Counted from the stretch's first letter, positions 45,175 to 57,778 are shown. The stretch: DNA of 64,000 nt from Fomes fomentarius (GCA_022606135.1 JABYQN010000011.1:1426001-1490000); one strand, 5' to 3'. The notes: generated by a model from the sequence alone, not told the origin. Made by a program: numbers and translations.

Positions 45175-45844
45175 GGTCCGGGCGAAAACTGCCCGCCTAC
45201 TCGTGGCCTCGTGCCGCTGCAAGGGGCTTGCGCTTTCTCACCGGAATAGACGCATCTCCTTCCTATCCAAAGCAGACCATGCGCTGACCTGCGGCCCAAC
45301 CTGGATGTCGACTGACAGGTGAGTGAGTTCCATGTCGACGCGTATCGTTTGCGATGATCTGCTGAGCATGCCCTTGTGCGTCACTTGCAGAGCTTGGCAT
45401 GCGGCGACGCGCTGCACTAGTCCCTCTGTATCACTGTGCCAGCAAGATATAAAATGGCGGGACGAACTCCACCCGGAGCTGGACAGGGTCCCTCCCAGAC
45501 AATAAGTTGCTCAAGGCTCTTCGTGGTGGTCTTTGCTCTTCAGCACCTTCCGGCGACTCAGTGGGCAAGGTGAGCATCTGCTTCTCCGAGGCCCTCGGGG
45601 GCTTCCGCATTGCGGGCATGGAGGGTGTGCAACCTCATCAGAGCCGCTCTCAATGAGGTGCTTGCCTCTAGGAGATTTCCGCTTGCTCAAGGAGGGGAAA
45701 TACATCAGGATTAAAGTCAACATGAGCGTGGCGTGCAAGGATAATGTTGACGCAGTGCCAGACCTCGGAGACGCGATAGCGGACGCCCTATTACCGAGGC
45801 TGAGAGCAGGATCAGTGCTCACCATCGTCACTCCCGAGGCTTGA
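45175..45844 (+). pseudogene. C-terminal half of a broken F-box gene (plus strand)
   Basis: Homologous to the C-terminal half of the intact F-box gene in block B, with the same intron (GTGAGTGAGTTCCATGTC...CACTTGCAG). Pieces: KWRDELHPELDRVPPRQ, GKVSICFSEALGGFRIAGME, GVQPHQSR, then in another frame DFRLLKEGKYIRIKVNMSVA and LLPRLRAGSVLTIVTPEA. Several frameshifts. Its N-terminal half lies 2 kb away on the opposite strand. Confidence 0.82.
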
Positions 45845-47786
45845 GGCGAAGATACTGGATGATAGGAGATTAGAACGTGTTGGTCTGAGCTGGATCTGAA
45901 GTGACGGTGGCAACAGCTACTTAGTATCCCCATAGCGATAAGTTATGACTGTGATTGTACAGCTGACATTGCAACTTAAATTGGTGGCCGGGAGCTCTAG
46001 TTTGCGAACAACGTGTCCTGAGAAAATGTGTCAATAAATCATACCCTTGATAGCTCAAGAAAGGAGCACATGCTCTGACTTTGGGGGGTTCAGGACCTCA
46101 GATGTTGCTCATGTCCTTGGTGTGAGCGAGCATATGTAACGAATTGCAAGATACAACATAATATAACGTTCATTGACGTCCCCAAACACGTCCACGAGGC
46201 AGGTTGTCATATTGACCGCCGCTGCGCGCCGCGCCGACTGTCGCCACCCAGGAACCGACAGTCGGCGACAGAGCTTCGCATGAGTGTAGTAGGAAAACGG
46301 GTGCATGGAAGAATCACCACATGGGCATCGTGCACAGTGCATGAGCCGCTTGCACAACGGCAATGGATGACATCCTGTAAGCGTCTGCGACTCTACGGAC
46401 GACCGTAGATCTCATCAGCCGAGATGCCGACAGAGGTTGAAGCTCCGCTGATTGGCAAAACAGCGCTTCTAGACGTTAGACGCGCGAGCATCTAGAAAGG
46501 GGGGTCGACCCCCCTTTCTAACTTCAAACTTGCCGCAGACCGCTGGAATGCTGTGCTGAACGTCCCAAAAAAGGTGAGCAATCGACGCTCTGCACCGGGG
46601 GAGTGGGACACTCCGGCTCCTCCTCGCACTCCCCACTCATTTTGTCTGCCCCCCCATACCTATACACTCATTCATACTCCACTTTGTCGCTTCCTCAAGA
46701 TGGATCCCCCGGAGAACTACGATCCGAACGGTGGTGGTGGGTTTTACCCAGACGAGGGTAACGGAGGCTGGCCTAGAGGACTTGCCAGGGTGTAGCATCC
46801 CGGGGATTCGGGAGGAGCTCGGGACGGGTGAGGTAGCGACGGTGTTCACGGCGGCGTTCTGCACGGCATGCTTGAGCTTCTTTGATGCGATGAATGATGA
46901 TGGCAGTGATTATGAGTGCCGTATGTTCGAGATCAGAGTCCTCTTCCGAGGAGGAGGAGTTTGTAAAGGGACGATGCATTGGTGATATAGGACGTACACC
47001 CAGCAGTGTGCAACATGGATAGATTATCAGACATCTGCGACGACGACCGACCACGTTACGGATACGCGCATTCCAAACGACTTTGAACTCCGACAGATGG
47101 ATTTACGGCGGATTCTAAAGTCGCAGACGCTTACGGGATGTCATCCATTTACACTCCTTATCAACGCTTCTCTACAGGTCCGGCATGATAGCATCTGAGG
47201 TAAGCGGGTAGAAAAGTCTCTATCTCTCGTTGTCCTGCAGTCATCGATCTATCACCGCCTTCTGTCCTCGATCCATCCACCCATCGCCTGCTCCCTGTCA
47301 CACGCGTCCTCCAGTCCGCATACATACCAGACAAGACACATGGCTTCACGCCGCAACAACGACCGTCGGCGGCGAGCCCTCCAGCTCCAGCGTCTCGCTC
47401 GCTATTGGCGCAGCTCGCACCGTACGCGTTCCGCCGTAGCCTGCCTTCGACGTCTGTGGCGACCGAAGTGGTGGGAGGACGAGGATGGATATGAGAACGA
47501 GGAAGGAAGGGCAGATGTCCAGGAGGCGGAGTGGGCGGAGGAGGATTCGCGGGTCATGAAGGGTACGTGCACTTCTTGCGCGCGTTGAGCAGGGAGGGGG
47601 CGTCGTTGACGGAAGGAGAGCACGAGAGCGCGATTAGCTCGGTGAGTGTATACAAATCGGGCGTCTTCTTTGCGTGGGGTATAGCTGCGAGGCGAGGCCA
47701 TAGCGCTAGTGGAGGACAAGGTCGTAGACCCATGGGAGTCTGTAGAGGTACGTCCTTCGTCAACATCCACCCTGTCGCTGATTACA
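45845..47786. other. Segment inside the apparent inversion; two doubtful small ORFs
   Basis: The first 70 bp still match the flank of the block B F-box gene. Two plus-strand frames have some coding look: MDPPENYDPNGGGGFYPDEG from 46700 and MASRRNNDRRRRALQLQRLA from 47340 (very basic, then acidic, with a donor-like GTACGT after 47560). No family recognised, and neither has enough support to call. Confidence 0.3.
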
Positions 47787-48275
47787 GGTATGATTGGAGC
47801 CGTGGAATGGCGGAAGGCGTCCACGCGCGACTTCCGCAGCTTCGGAAACGATGACCGCTGCCAAACTGGATTGTTCTGATTTCAAGCCTGTGCGAGAAGC
47901 TTGCGGAGGACCGCAGACGAAGAGTTTCCGCGGAGCTCGAGCTGTCGCAGGACCAACGGCAGGCGCACCGTCCTCTTTGGGTGTATGCATTGACGTTCTC
48001 GGGAACAAGCCGGGCAGATTGGGCATTTTCGGGAGCAGGCCGACGGACTTGCCGTGGTCGAAGAGCGGGTGGCAGTGGTTCGGCGCTCACCATCAAGAGA
48101 CTCGGCCCACCTGACCGCACAGGATGCCAAAGAGCATGTCAAATGAGGCGCTCGCCCTGTACTTGAGATCTACGAACAAGTGATACAGTGTCGAAAATGA
48201 TGAGTGAGACGGCCCAGGCATGGGGTGGGGACCATGATAGCGCTGCCAACAGTCTGGTCCGAGGAATGTGTATTG
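47787..48275 (-). pseudogene. N-terminal half of the broken F-box gene (minus strand)
   Basis: Matches codons 1 to about 215 of the intact gene in block B. The start ATG is lost, and two internal deletions of roughly 80-90 bp remove the F-box helix itself and a following repeat. Frame is not kept. The similarity stops at the same codon at which the plus-strand half (45175) begins. Confidence 0.8.
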
Positions 48276-48378
48276 CGCCGACAAGCGGGCGCATCCGTGT
48301 TCTATCACGACTGAAGACTACGACACGATCCATATATGAAGTTACTGAAACCTGTCTTCTGAGCATCCCTACGATAGC

Positions 48379-48665
48379 GTGGAATATGTAGTTGCCTTGC
48401 TTGGATTGCGCGAGGAGCTTGAGGAATACGTCCTTCCGAGTGAAGCGGGGGTCTCCCCAGAGCGCTGGGGTGTCCAGTCCAGCTGCGCACCGGGTCCGAC
48501 AGACGTGGTCCGACTTCAAGTTGAAGGAAGAGGAAGCAGCTGCAGTCGTGAAGTCGAAGGAAGAGCGAGCCGGACGCGCACGATGATTTCGGTGGGGATG
48601 CGTCCGATTGCTGTCAAGCTGTCACTTAAGCAGTCAGCGCGCTTGCGCAGGCCTTGGCAATGGAG
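48379..48665 (-). pseudogene. Fragment homologous to the long F-box gene at 60.8-62.8 kb
   Basis: Minus-strand sequence corresponds to the segment coding SLTEIGRIPTEIIAHIM through WRAAALNTPAFWGDLPYTRK to LKLLTRSKQ of that gene, with deletions and lost frame. In block B there is no equivalent here, so it entered block A separately or was lost from B. Confidence 0.75.
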
Positions 48666-49675
48666 CGCTATTAACTTTCAACTGTCCCTCAATCCGCTTG
48701 TGGATACCGCTGAACATCAATCAAGAGCTCTGGATAGAAACTGCACTGTCTGTCCCTCCGCTTTTCGTGGGCGACGCAACCGTGGCCTGACTTGGGTGAG
48801 CACGGGAGAAGTCAGTAAGCATCTATTTGCCCACCGAATCATCCATTGTCTACGCACCGTCTCCAGATGAGTCTGATAGCGCATCGGCATGCAGATACTA
48901 GCAGGACGTCGGGAGCGCTTTGCGCTGTGTGACACCCCTGTTTGAACTAAATGGGGAGGTGAATACCTGGACCATGGAATTCGACCACGTTTCAGCTCGA
49001 TAGCCACACAGCCCATTGTACCCATGGCAGGTGCTATCATTTACGAACACGTGCAAGAGAGTGGGACATCCGGGAGGGTCGATGCGAGAGACACTTTTCG
49101 AAGCTGCAGTCCTGATGGCACACCAGGGCTACTCGCCTAGAATTCGCATACAACAGACAACAAAAGCGCTGCGGGCATGTCTCTTCATGCCGTTGTGCTC
49201 TCAGATAGATCGGTAGACATGCGGACTGGCCCAACAAGGTTTGGCGTTGACAATGCGATTCTGGACCGAGATGGTGATGCTATATCGCATGTCCTGGTTA
49301 TCAGAGCAAGGCACTTGTAGTCATCACCACGAGGGACTCTTGATAGCAGGATTACGTCGTGACAGATTCCGCACTAGACATGGCGGCGGCGTTCATCATA
49401 TAGGCAGTGGCACCACGAAGAAGATAACCGCGGGATGCAGGCTACGTACGCCTCTCCGGCCAGTCATCAGATGCATTTGGCAACGGTGGGGTCAAACCAC
49501 GAATGCGAGCACAACCTTCTTCGGCCGCGACCGTGTTGGCTCCGAGTTGCAGACTCGCGTATGAATATCATCCAGCATCGACAGGCTGTTCCGGAGAGAA
49601 AGTCCTCCATATAGTTAGCTTCCCGGCGACTCCGAGTCGGGTCGCCGCCGGACATGAGGAGCCAGAATATTAATG
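48666..49675. other. F-box upstream flank and block boundary; no gene
   Basis: 49170-49420 matches the non-coding flank of the block B F-box gene (57245-57520). The rest shows nothing recognisable. Block B begins at about 49676. Confidence 0.45.
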
Positions 49676-50233
49676 AGCCGGCCGGTACTGTGATATGATG
49701 TATCTCGGTCACTTACTTTTGGCCGTCGTGATGTAACCAGGATCCTCCACTGAATGTGGGACATGGGATCCTGCTGATCTAGACCCGAGTTCAGGTTGTG
49801 CCAGTGCCTATAAGATATGTGCATAAAACCATTCGTCAGTTAGCTATACTTAAGGTACTCAAACATGAATACAGCTTCGACCTTGGCAGAACGTGGTAGT
49901 TTGGTGGAGACTTGGAGACGGGAAACTTGAAGAAGCAACAGGCGTCTATCATTATGTGTGCCGTGGGAACGGTCATAGGATCTCTGAGGTGGCGGCGAGC
50001 GCTTGTGATCTTTGCTCTTTACGCCGCGTGAGCACGCGCAATATGTCGGATTCGCTGCTTTTTAGGTGACGCTCACAGACATTAGCGTTCAAACTGTAAG
50101 CAACGAGAGGAAGTACGAAATGAGGCTGACATCACGAGTCAATCGTGACGTCGTTGCAATTTAGGTGAGTAAGCCGATTCACCGCCCCAGAGCTAATTCC
50201 TCGACAGTGGTGTGCTCGAGCTCTTCCACTCAG

Positions 50234-50240
50234 TATAAGT
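50234..50240 (+). promoter_or_regulatory. TATA box of GST-2
   Basis: TATAAGT 94 nt upstream of the GST-2 ATG, in the same sequence context as GST-1. Confidence 0.6.
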
Positions 50241-50327
50241 ACCATCTACCACCTCACGGCAGAGCATCTTCCTGTTTCTCCCAAACACGAACGCCTCGTC
50301 CATCAGCAGCTACCGCTGACACTGACA

Positions 50328-51805
50328 ATGAGTACCAACGCCGCACTCGCGAACCCCGGTGGCCACAAGGACTTCAACAATCCTGATGGTTCGTTCAACC
50401 GCCCTCCTTCGTCTTTCAGGAACACCATTGAGAAAGGAGGGAAGCACGAGCCTGAGAAGGGTAAGTAGATCCCACAGCTTCATTGTCTGATAGTACTGAT
50501 TCGCTGTCGCGTACTTTTTGCAGACCGGTACCACTTATTTGTATCTTACCTGTGTCGTATGTAGCTCTTTGATAACTTTGAGTGTGATCGGAGGCTCAGG
50601 GATATCTTGCAGCATGGGCCACGCGCGCCCTCATTGTCCGCAAGCTCAAGGGCCTCGATGATATCATTGGTGAGATCATGCCGCCGCCCTCAAGCCTCGT
50701 GATATACCTTCACTGACTCCGGATTACCTCGCAGGTCTCACCGCCGTCGTACCTCGCCTGACAGAAAATGGGTGGCCGTTCGCGAAAGTCGAGCCTTTCC
50801 CGGGCGCAGATCGCGATCCGTTCTACGACTCTTCATACATCAAGGACATCTACCTCAAAGCCGAACCGAACTTCACCGGCAGGTAAGCTACCTTCGCACC
50901 TTCTTCGGAACAGCTTGTGCTTACGCTAACGCATGGGCGGGATAGGTTCACGGTCCCTGTGCTGTGGGACAAGAAGCTCGAGACCATCGTCAACAATGAG
51001 AGCTCGGAGATTATCCGCATCTTCAACACGGCATTCAATGAGCTCCTCCCCGCAGACAAGGCCGCGCTCGACCTCTACCCCGAGCCGCTGCGCAAGGAGA
51101 TCGACGAGATCAATGCATGGGTGTACGACACCGTCAATAGTGAGCACTGCACTGCCAGATGTCGCTCGCATCCTGGTCATAACACTCATGCACTACCCGT
51201 GTAGACGGTGTATACAAGAGCGGCTTCGCATCGACGCAGAAGGCGTACGAGGATGCGGTCATCCCGCTCTTCGAGTCCCTTGACCGCCTCGAGAAGATCC
51301 TCACCGGCAAGGACTACCTCATCGGCTCCCAGCTCACTGAGGCGGATGTGCGCCTTTTCGTCACCATCGTACGTTGCGATGCATCTAGCCCACGTCCGGA
51401 ATGACAGAGTGCTGCTGACACCCGTGCTGCGTTAAGATCCGTTTCGACACAGCATACCACGGCGCGTTCAAGTGCAACCTCCGCACGATCCGCGACGGCT
51501 ACCCCGCGATCGATCTGTAAGCCTCCGTCTGGTTGTGGAAAGTTATATTTCGCTGACTTGGCGATTGAATATTGAACAGGTGGTTGCGCAAGCTCTACTG
51601 GAAGAACGCTGCGTTCTCCGAGTCAACCAACTTCAAGCATATCAAGCACGGATACTATGCGATAACTAAAGTGAGTACTATGAGAGGCCTGATCCTAGGA
51701 TCCTTGGGCAGGATCGCTGATCGCGGCGAAACACTGGCACGTTCGTAGGTTAACCCAACCGGAGTCGTCCCTGTCGGGCCTATACCTGACATCCGTCCGC
51801 TCTGA
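50328..51805 (+). CDS. Xi-class glutathione transferase (glutathionyl-hydroquinone reductase) 2
   Basis: Same nine-exon structure and role as GST-1. The active site reads VSYLC|PWATRALIV, again split by an intron after the Cys; other marks are TENGWPFAKVEPFPGADRDP, LAPEP-type LYPEPLRKEIDEINAWVYDT, YLIGSQLTEADVRLFVTI and IGPIPDIRPL-type VGPIPDIRPL. Intron 4 keeps the canonical GT donor (50883). Differences from GST-1 are scattered substitutions (for example SYG/SYL, LLRKKIDD/PLRKEIDE, YWIN/YWKN), all frame-preserving, so both copies seem to be under protein-level selection. Zn2Cys6 gene 2 is its convergent neighbour. Confidence 0.93.
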
Positions 51806-52243
51806 GCCGGCTCCAGACACATCGTGTATAGTCCAGCATGACGAATCACATCTTCTTTGTTTGCAGACCCGTGTATCCATAATTCAGGGCAGCTAAGACA
51901 CATCAAACACCGGAGTCGTAATCAGGGCACCTAATCATGTGGTGGATAAGTACTACAGTGATGGTACATGGAGGAGTGAGGTACAGTAAGAGTTTGGTTT
52001 CGAAGACTGTCTGTTTGGGGGTCCGAACGGAGCGCCACGACGGGGAGATCGAATACAAATACATGAGAGCGTCAAGCGAGAAGTCCGTGCTATCGACAAC
52101 CAATATGATACAAAACGTTGCAAGGAAACAAATTGAAAATTTAATAGTTCAGAGAGGAAGTTGCGCCCAAGATTGTTTGTCTATGAGTGCAATGAGCAGT
52201 CAAATCGATTGCATGGAGTCATGGAAGGAAACGTTGATCGCCA

Positions 52244-53268
52244 TTAAGTACCCTGCGACGGGCCTGCGAAATTGTCCGCGTAATTGTAGGGCCAATTGTT
52301 AGAATCAAATCCATGACCGTCATGGTGCATGTGATGCTCGGATCCAGGGGCGATAGAGCTGGACGCTGGGATGTGAGCATACCCTGGATGAGAACCTGTG
52401 TGGTTGAGTGCAAGAGCGCTCTCGATCCCCGCGTCCCAGTATGGAACATTGGGTTCAGAGGGCCTTCCTGAGTCGAGAATTGCTGGTTTGGCCATAAATT
52501 GATGCGCGGCGCCGTGATCAATGTCTGTGGCGCGGAAGAGAGGCCTAATTGTGTGATGTATATAAGTGTCCATGGAGTATTCAATGTACGAGAAAAATAA
52601 CTCACCATGAAGTCGCGGCTGGAGGGAGTAGCCTTGGAAGGATGGTCCCGCCGCCTCGGAAGGCTGACTTGGACCACTCGTTCCTGCACTGTGACATGAG
52701 GCTGCAATGCCCTTCTTCGTGCAACGCTCGCATGGGCCTACGCCGCTACACTTCTTGTGCACGTCACGGCAGTTCTTGCACTTGACATGGAACGATGGGT
52801 AAGTAAGATGGCCGTCCAGCATACAAACCACTCACGACAGTCACTGATCCAGTCCGGCGAGTGCGAGCAGCAGTGTGGCCACTCGGCTGATCAGACACAT
52901 CATGAATGACTGCGACGTTGACATAAATGAGATCGGAAAGCGGCAAAAAAACATAACAATGGCTTACCGGAGTTCAGAACATGGATAGGTACGTAGAACC
53001 AATCGGGCACCGGACTCTTGCACAACTGGGACGTGTTAACTGTAACTTGATGGATGTCTTTGGATAGCGCTGGCAGAGTCAAGTCTCCGCGCTCGGGAAG
53101 ATCAAGGCGGAAAACGCCAGGAATGGGCGAGTCATGCAAATGCGACTTGTGGACTGCGAAGTACGGGATGCCTTGGTGGGTTGTTAACGCAGGGGGCAAC
53201 GATGATGATGTCATTGGCAGGCTCTGGAGGACCCCGGCCCGGCTGGACGATGGTGAAGTCGGATTCAT
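52244..53268 (-). CDS. Zn2Cys6 transcription-factor-like protein 2
   Basis: Starts MNPTSPSSSRAGVLQSLPMT. The N-terminal region (HQGIPYFAVHKSHLHDSPIP, IHQVTVNTSQLCKSPVPDWF) is joined by two introns through a basic exon (SDQPSGHTAARTRRTG) to the zinc cluster CKNCRDVHKKC, SGVGPCERCTKKGIAASC (pattern Cx2Cx6Cx5Cx2Cx6C). The C-terminal exons give GAAHQFMAKPAILDSGRPSE, then a His/Asp/Asn-rich end (SEHHMHHDGHGFDSNNWPYN). Compared with copy 1 it is the intact version. The cluster sits in the middle, unlike the usual N-terminal place, and no fungal-TF middle homology domain is seen. A role in regulating the linked GST is only a guess from linkage. Confidence 0.75.
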
Positions 53269-55426
53269 GATGTAGGGAGGGAATGATTCCACTGCACGGC
53301 TCACCAGGTTTATGTACCCGTGATCGAGACAGTACAAACTCCACTTATGCCTCATGTTGTAAGCGTTTAGCGGTCGCCGGATCGGTCCCGTCTGGCTGTG
53401 TACAGTGCGTCTGGCTGTGTACGGTGCGCCTTGCTTTTTTTCCCTTCGGATTTCCTGATATGGGGGTGGGTGCCTAACCCCCAAATCAGTGCCGCACAGT
53501 AGGTCTTTCACAAACACTTCACTTTGAGTCACCATCTGTCAACCTGATCTCTTGCGCGGTTAAGAACAGTGCATGGAGTTTAGGTAGATTGATGTTACTA
53601 CTACGGAGACGTTACAAAAACGGGTTCAGCTTGTTCATGCAATTGTACAAAGTGCTGGTTGAATGCACCTATACCTTTTGCTCATGCACATGTCTGCCGT
53701 GCAACCCAGATCAAGACGTCGATGAGTGGAATATCAAGCTACAAGTGGGGGCAGTCACCAGTGTGAGCGCACAAGCGTCGAGTCAAATGAGTATACCTAT
53801 TACAACCTAACAACAAAGTACTCGTCACTAACACCCACCAGTGAACACGTGAAATGGATCTACACTCAAAGTTTTCGGGCTCTTGATGTGGAAAACTTCC
53901 ATTGGATCCCTCATCACCAGCGTTCTGTGCGGTTGACGTTGATCATGTTCGCTTATCACTACGCGGCCCCACTGTAACGGGCTGAGGTCCGAGCCCAGCG
54001 AGACCTGGGTACGATGGCTTGTTTCAGAGTTCCGAGGCGGGTACAAGGGTACGAAGGACGAGGCGGGATCGGGCTCGGGTGCCAACGCGTAGTTGGTTCG
54101 TCTAGAACCCAATCGGTCAGTTGGTGATATTCATGTCGGTGCTGACCCGAAACCCACAAGTTTGGCACTGTTGCGAAGCTTCACCGGTCACTCCCCCTTG
54201 TGGGGTCAAAAGTCTAACTAACTGTACAATGATCTTGAAAGCTAGTATCTATGAGGACCTATTTGGATAGCCACGATCTTGCCGTGTCACCGTGAACTTG
54301 TGTTAAGACGCTCGCTCTCTGTTGACGTCATATGCATTAGAATCTGATAGTGAGTGTTGGGAGACGTGGGCTGAGCCGTGGCGGAAGGGAGCTGAGGAAA
54401 GTGAGCAGCGGCTCAGCCTTCGGACTCGATCGCAACCGAAGCCTCAACGACACCCGGCGATACCGAACATCGGGGGATTATGTAACATTATGTAAGTCAC
54501 CCGGAAATGGTCGATTTGGGCATCTAACGCTTCGCGGGATCCATGGACGCCCACTTAGTACAGAACTCGCGCAGACGTGATACTTAGCACAATACCGGTC
54601 AATGTTCTCGTGCCTGATCTTCTCTTTTTCCCCGTGTACTCGTGCTCCCGGCCGGCGCCAAGTTCCGTCCAACAGGGGACGTACTAACTCAATACAGGTA
54701 CCTACATCAACTCAGGCCCTCTTGTTGTTGTTCTCCTTCTACCACCGTTTCGCAAGTTCTTCAAGTCGCCGATCGACTACTTTTAACCGCCACGCCGAGT
54801 CACCCTTCCCCAGTATGCTTCTCCGGAACTTGCAGTACCGTCTTGTCGCCGCTGCCTCGCCGCCCAGTAATATCCGAGTCCGACGAGTCCTGATGTAAGC
54901 AAACCACATTTGTATACACTATCTTCTCTCTTTCACGTTGCCAAGAGTCGACACTGCTCTTCAGAACGCAAACTGCTGGCGGCCGTATACCAATTTTCCA
55001 ACAGCGGCGACCTCAGTGTGGCATAACTCCATTCCTCTGTCGCTGTCAGCGCCGCAGACCTTACCCCTCGCCGCCCGCCACCGTCATTGTACTTTTAACG
55101 TTGACCTGAGGCCCGGGACTCGCGGGCTATGTTGTCACCGCACATTCATGCCTCAACAGCCAACGCCACAAATGACTTGAAGAAAGGCCAATACGCGAAT
55201 GGGAAGAGATGCAGAAGCATGAGGATTCCGCACTTGACGACGTCCCACTGTCGAAGAAATCGGCGTAACTTGTGCATTAGAACATAACGTCGTAGATCGT
55301 GTGAGTGATACACAATCATGATCATAACCTATTATGCGGATACTACGTAGCATTACCATGTCTCCACCATTATTCACCCAGCTCGGACCAATACGTCCGG
55401 ATCGCCTGTCGTCCAGCATCTCCGAC
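53269..55426. other. Intergenic within block B; no confident gene
   Basis: Several open frames of 60-100 codons without family resemblance (for example 54602-54898). A T-rich tract occurs near 53435. I see no RNA gene or transposon ends. Confidence 0.3.
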
Positions 55427-56819
55427 TCAAGCCTCGAGATTGACGATGGTGAGCACTGACGCTGCTCTCAGCCTCGGTAAGGCCTCCGCTATCGCGTCTC
55501 GCACGGCGTTGACATCCTCCTGGCACGTCGTGCCCATGTCGACCTCGATCCTAACAGATTTCTCCTCCTTGAGCAGCGGGAATCTCCTAGAGGCAAGCAC
55601 CTCATCGAGGGCGGCCAAGTCCCACAGAACCGGCTTGCTCTGATGAGGTCGCACGCCCTCCCGGCCCGCGATATGGAAGCCCCCGAGTGCCTTGGAGAAG
55701 CAGATAGTCACCTTGCCGAGAGTCGCCGGAAGGTGCTGAAGAACGAAGACGCCCTCGAAGAGCCCGAGCAACTGATCGTCTGGCACTCTGTCTAGCGCCG
55801 TGTGGAGCTCGTCCCGCCATCTTACGGGCACGGCGACCCGGAGGGACTGCAGCGCGTCGCATGCACGAAGGGCCTCGCCGAGAGGGGCCCACGATCCAGC
55901 GATAAGCTCTGCAAGTGACGCGCAGGGGGGGGCGTGCTCAGAAGATCGCAACCGATACGCGACATGGAACTCGCTCACCTGTCCGCTTGTGTGTCAAGTC
56001 GCTCACGGGCTGGACGAGGTCGATGTCCAGGTGGGTCAGCGCACGGCCTGCCTTCGATATCAAGGCGCACAAGGCGTCCATTTGGTTCATGAAACGAACA
56101 GCGACGGAGAGAGAGCGGAGGCTGTCGAGTCCGATGACCCTCTGCAGCGGGATGAGCAGGCCGGCAGCTTCGCGCGAGACGACGAGGCGTGGGATGGCGA
56201 AGGTGTGCGCCGGCGACTTCCGCAGCTTCGGCAGCGATGACCCGCTGCCAAACTTGATTGTTCCGATCTCGAGCCTGTCGAAAAGCTTGCGAAGGACCGC
56301 GAACGAGGAGTTGCCGCGGAGCTCGAGCTGTCGCAGGACAAACGGCAGGCGCACCGCCCTCTCGGGGTACAGGGGCTCGTCGTACACACCCACGTCCTCG
56401 AGAATGAGCTCGCGCAGGTTGGACATTTTCGGGAGCAGGCCGACGAACGTGGCGTGGTCGAAGAGCGGGTAGTCGTCGCTCACCATCAAGAGACTCAGCC
56501 CGCCTGGCGCCCGGTACTTGGCTCTTTCGATCTTCTTGTACAGGTGGAGCTTCTTCACTACGCCAGCGATCTCAGGATGCCCGCGCAGGAAGTCGAAGAG
56601 CCTGTCGAACGAGTCGCTCGCCCTGTACTTGAGCTCCACAAACAAGTGAGACAATGCGACGCCGCGCCAGCGCTTGTTGATGCGAGCGCAGGACAGCAGT
56701 GCTCGCTTGTCCTTCCGGAGAAGGTTGAGGATTATGTGGATGATTTCCGGAGGGAGGCGGCCTAGGCATGGGGCGGGGCTCATAATAGCGCTGTCGAGAG
56801 TCTGGTCCGAGGAAGGCAT
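55427..56819 (-). CDS. F-box protein of the duplicated block (intact copy)
   Basis: Two exons. Exon 1 starts MPSSDQTLDSAIMSPAPCLG and holds the F-box GRLPPEIIHIILNLLRKDKR then ALLSCARINKRWRGVALSHL. Degenerate leucine-rich units follow (LLPKMSNLRELILEDVGVYD, LPFVLRQLELRGNSSFAVLR). An intron beginning GTGAGCGAGTTCCATGTC joins KRT to ELIAGSWAPLGEALRACDAL. The tail ends LPRLRAASVLTIVNLEA. It probably presents substrates to an SCF ubiquitin ligase. Its block A twin is split and dead. Confidence 0.82.
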
Positions 56820-57778
56820 GTCGACGGGTCAGGACCTGCATGCATCGCAGTCAGCACGTGCGATACATCATCGAGCTCGATACATACCGACTGGCGGTGT
56901 CTATAGAGAACCGGGGGGGGGAGTTGGGTGAAGTAGAAAGGGAACGAGTGAGTGGACCGGGAGGACGATCTGGAGGGGGATATGTACAATGAGGGTGTTG
57001 TCGTGATGAGCTCTGGCCTGAGAGCTGCGTCGTGATCGTGTGTTGAAGCGCAACTCTGCGCAAGCACCCAGCTTTATACAGGTTGTATTACAACGCGCGT
57101 CATGTGGAGAACCAAGGGTCAGGGTGACTTGAACAATGTCGATGAGCCACTCCCTCCTTCAACAATGCATGAGCCACTCGCTATATCAAAAACATGTGAG
57201 CCACTGGTGACGGTCACCACGTGCGGGCCACTCGCCTGGAACTCGCATACGGACAACAAGAGCGCCGCGGGCATATCTCTTCGTGCCGTTGTGCTCTTGG
57301 GTGGATAGGCAGACATGCGGACTGGATCAACAAGGTCTGACTTTGACAAGGACATTCTGGACCGAGATGGAGAAGGGAGCATCGCAAGTCCTGGCTGCCG
57401 GAGCAAGGAACTACCGCTTACATTCCATGTGTTTACCGCAAGGCAGAAGAATTACATCGCAATAGATTCCACACTAGACGTAGACGTGGTGGGGGCATGG
57501 TGTTCGTCATATAGATACCACGAGGGAGATCATGGCAGCTTGAACAAGATGTCTGCAAAGAGAAATGTAAAGAGAACCTCGGTTCACCACAGACTACGAC
57601 GCGGAGCAAAGGGTCATACACACCAACAAAGATGCACCTACTACTTGGGACAGAAACGTGCAGCGTCTCGAGATCGCTGAAGAGGGCGAGCGCGTTCCCG
57701 GTATTGGGACACGACTCCTCTCGTCTGCATGGGTCATGAGTCGATCAGCGCTCCTGCCATGCATCAACATGTTGTCCG
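56820..57778. other. Upstream flank of the block B F-box gene; no gene
   Basis: 57245-57520 is the repeat partner of 49170-49420. A short G-run (56908-56915) is present. No coding signal. Confidence 0.4.

Larger units (their letters stand above)
40075..49420. repeat. Block A of a tandem segmental duplication
   Basis: Starts at GCCGGCCGG and shares with block B a leader region (GGATCCTCCACTGAATGTGG), the GST gene, the Zn2Cys6 gene, an F-box gene and its upstream flank (49170-49420 matching 57245-57520). Similarity is highest from 40075 to about 43720. Between these, block A is rearranged and partly unlike B. Confidence 0.8.
49676..57520. repeat. Block B of the tandem segmental duplication
   Basis: Starts GAGCCGGCCGGTACTGTGAT like block A. 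It holds intact GST-2, intact Zn2Cys6 gene 2 and an intact F-box gene in the order expected of the ancestral unit. Confidence 0.8.

Noticed and set aside
46700..47588. Two small plus-strand ORFs as real genes
   Set aside because: No family, no confirmed splice partners, and they lie in the rearranged segment of block A; kept only as notes.
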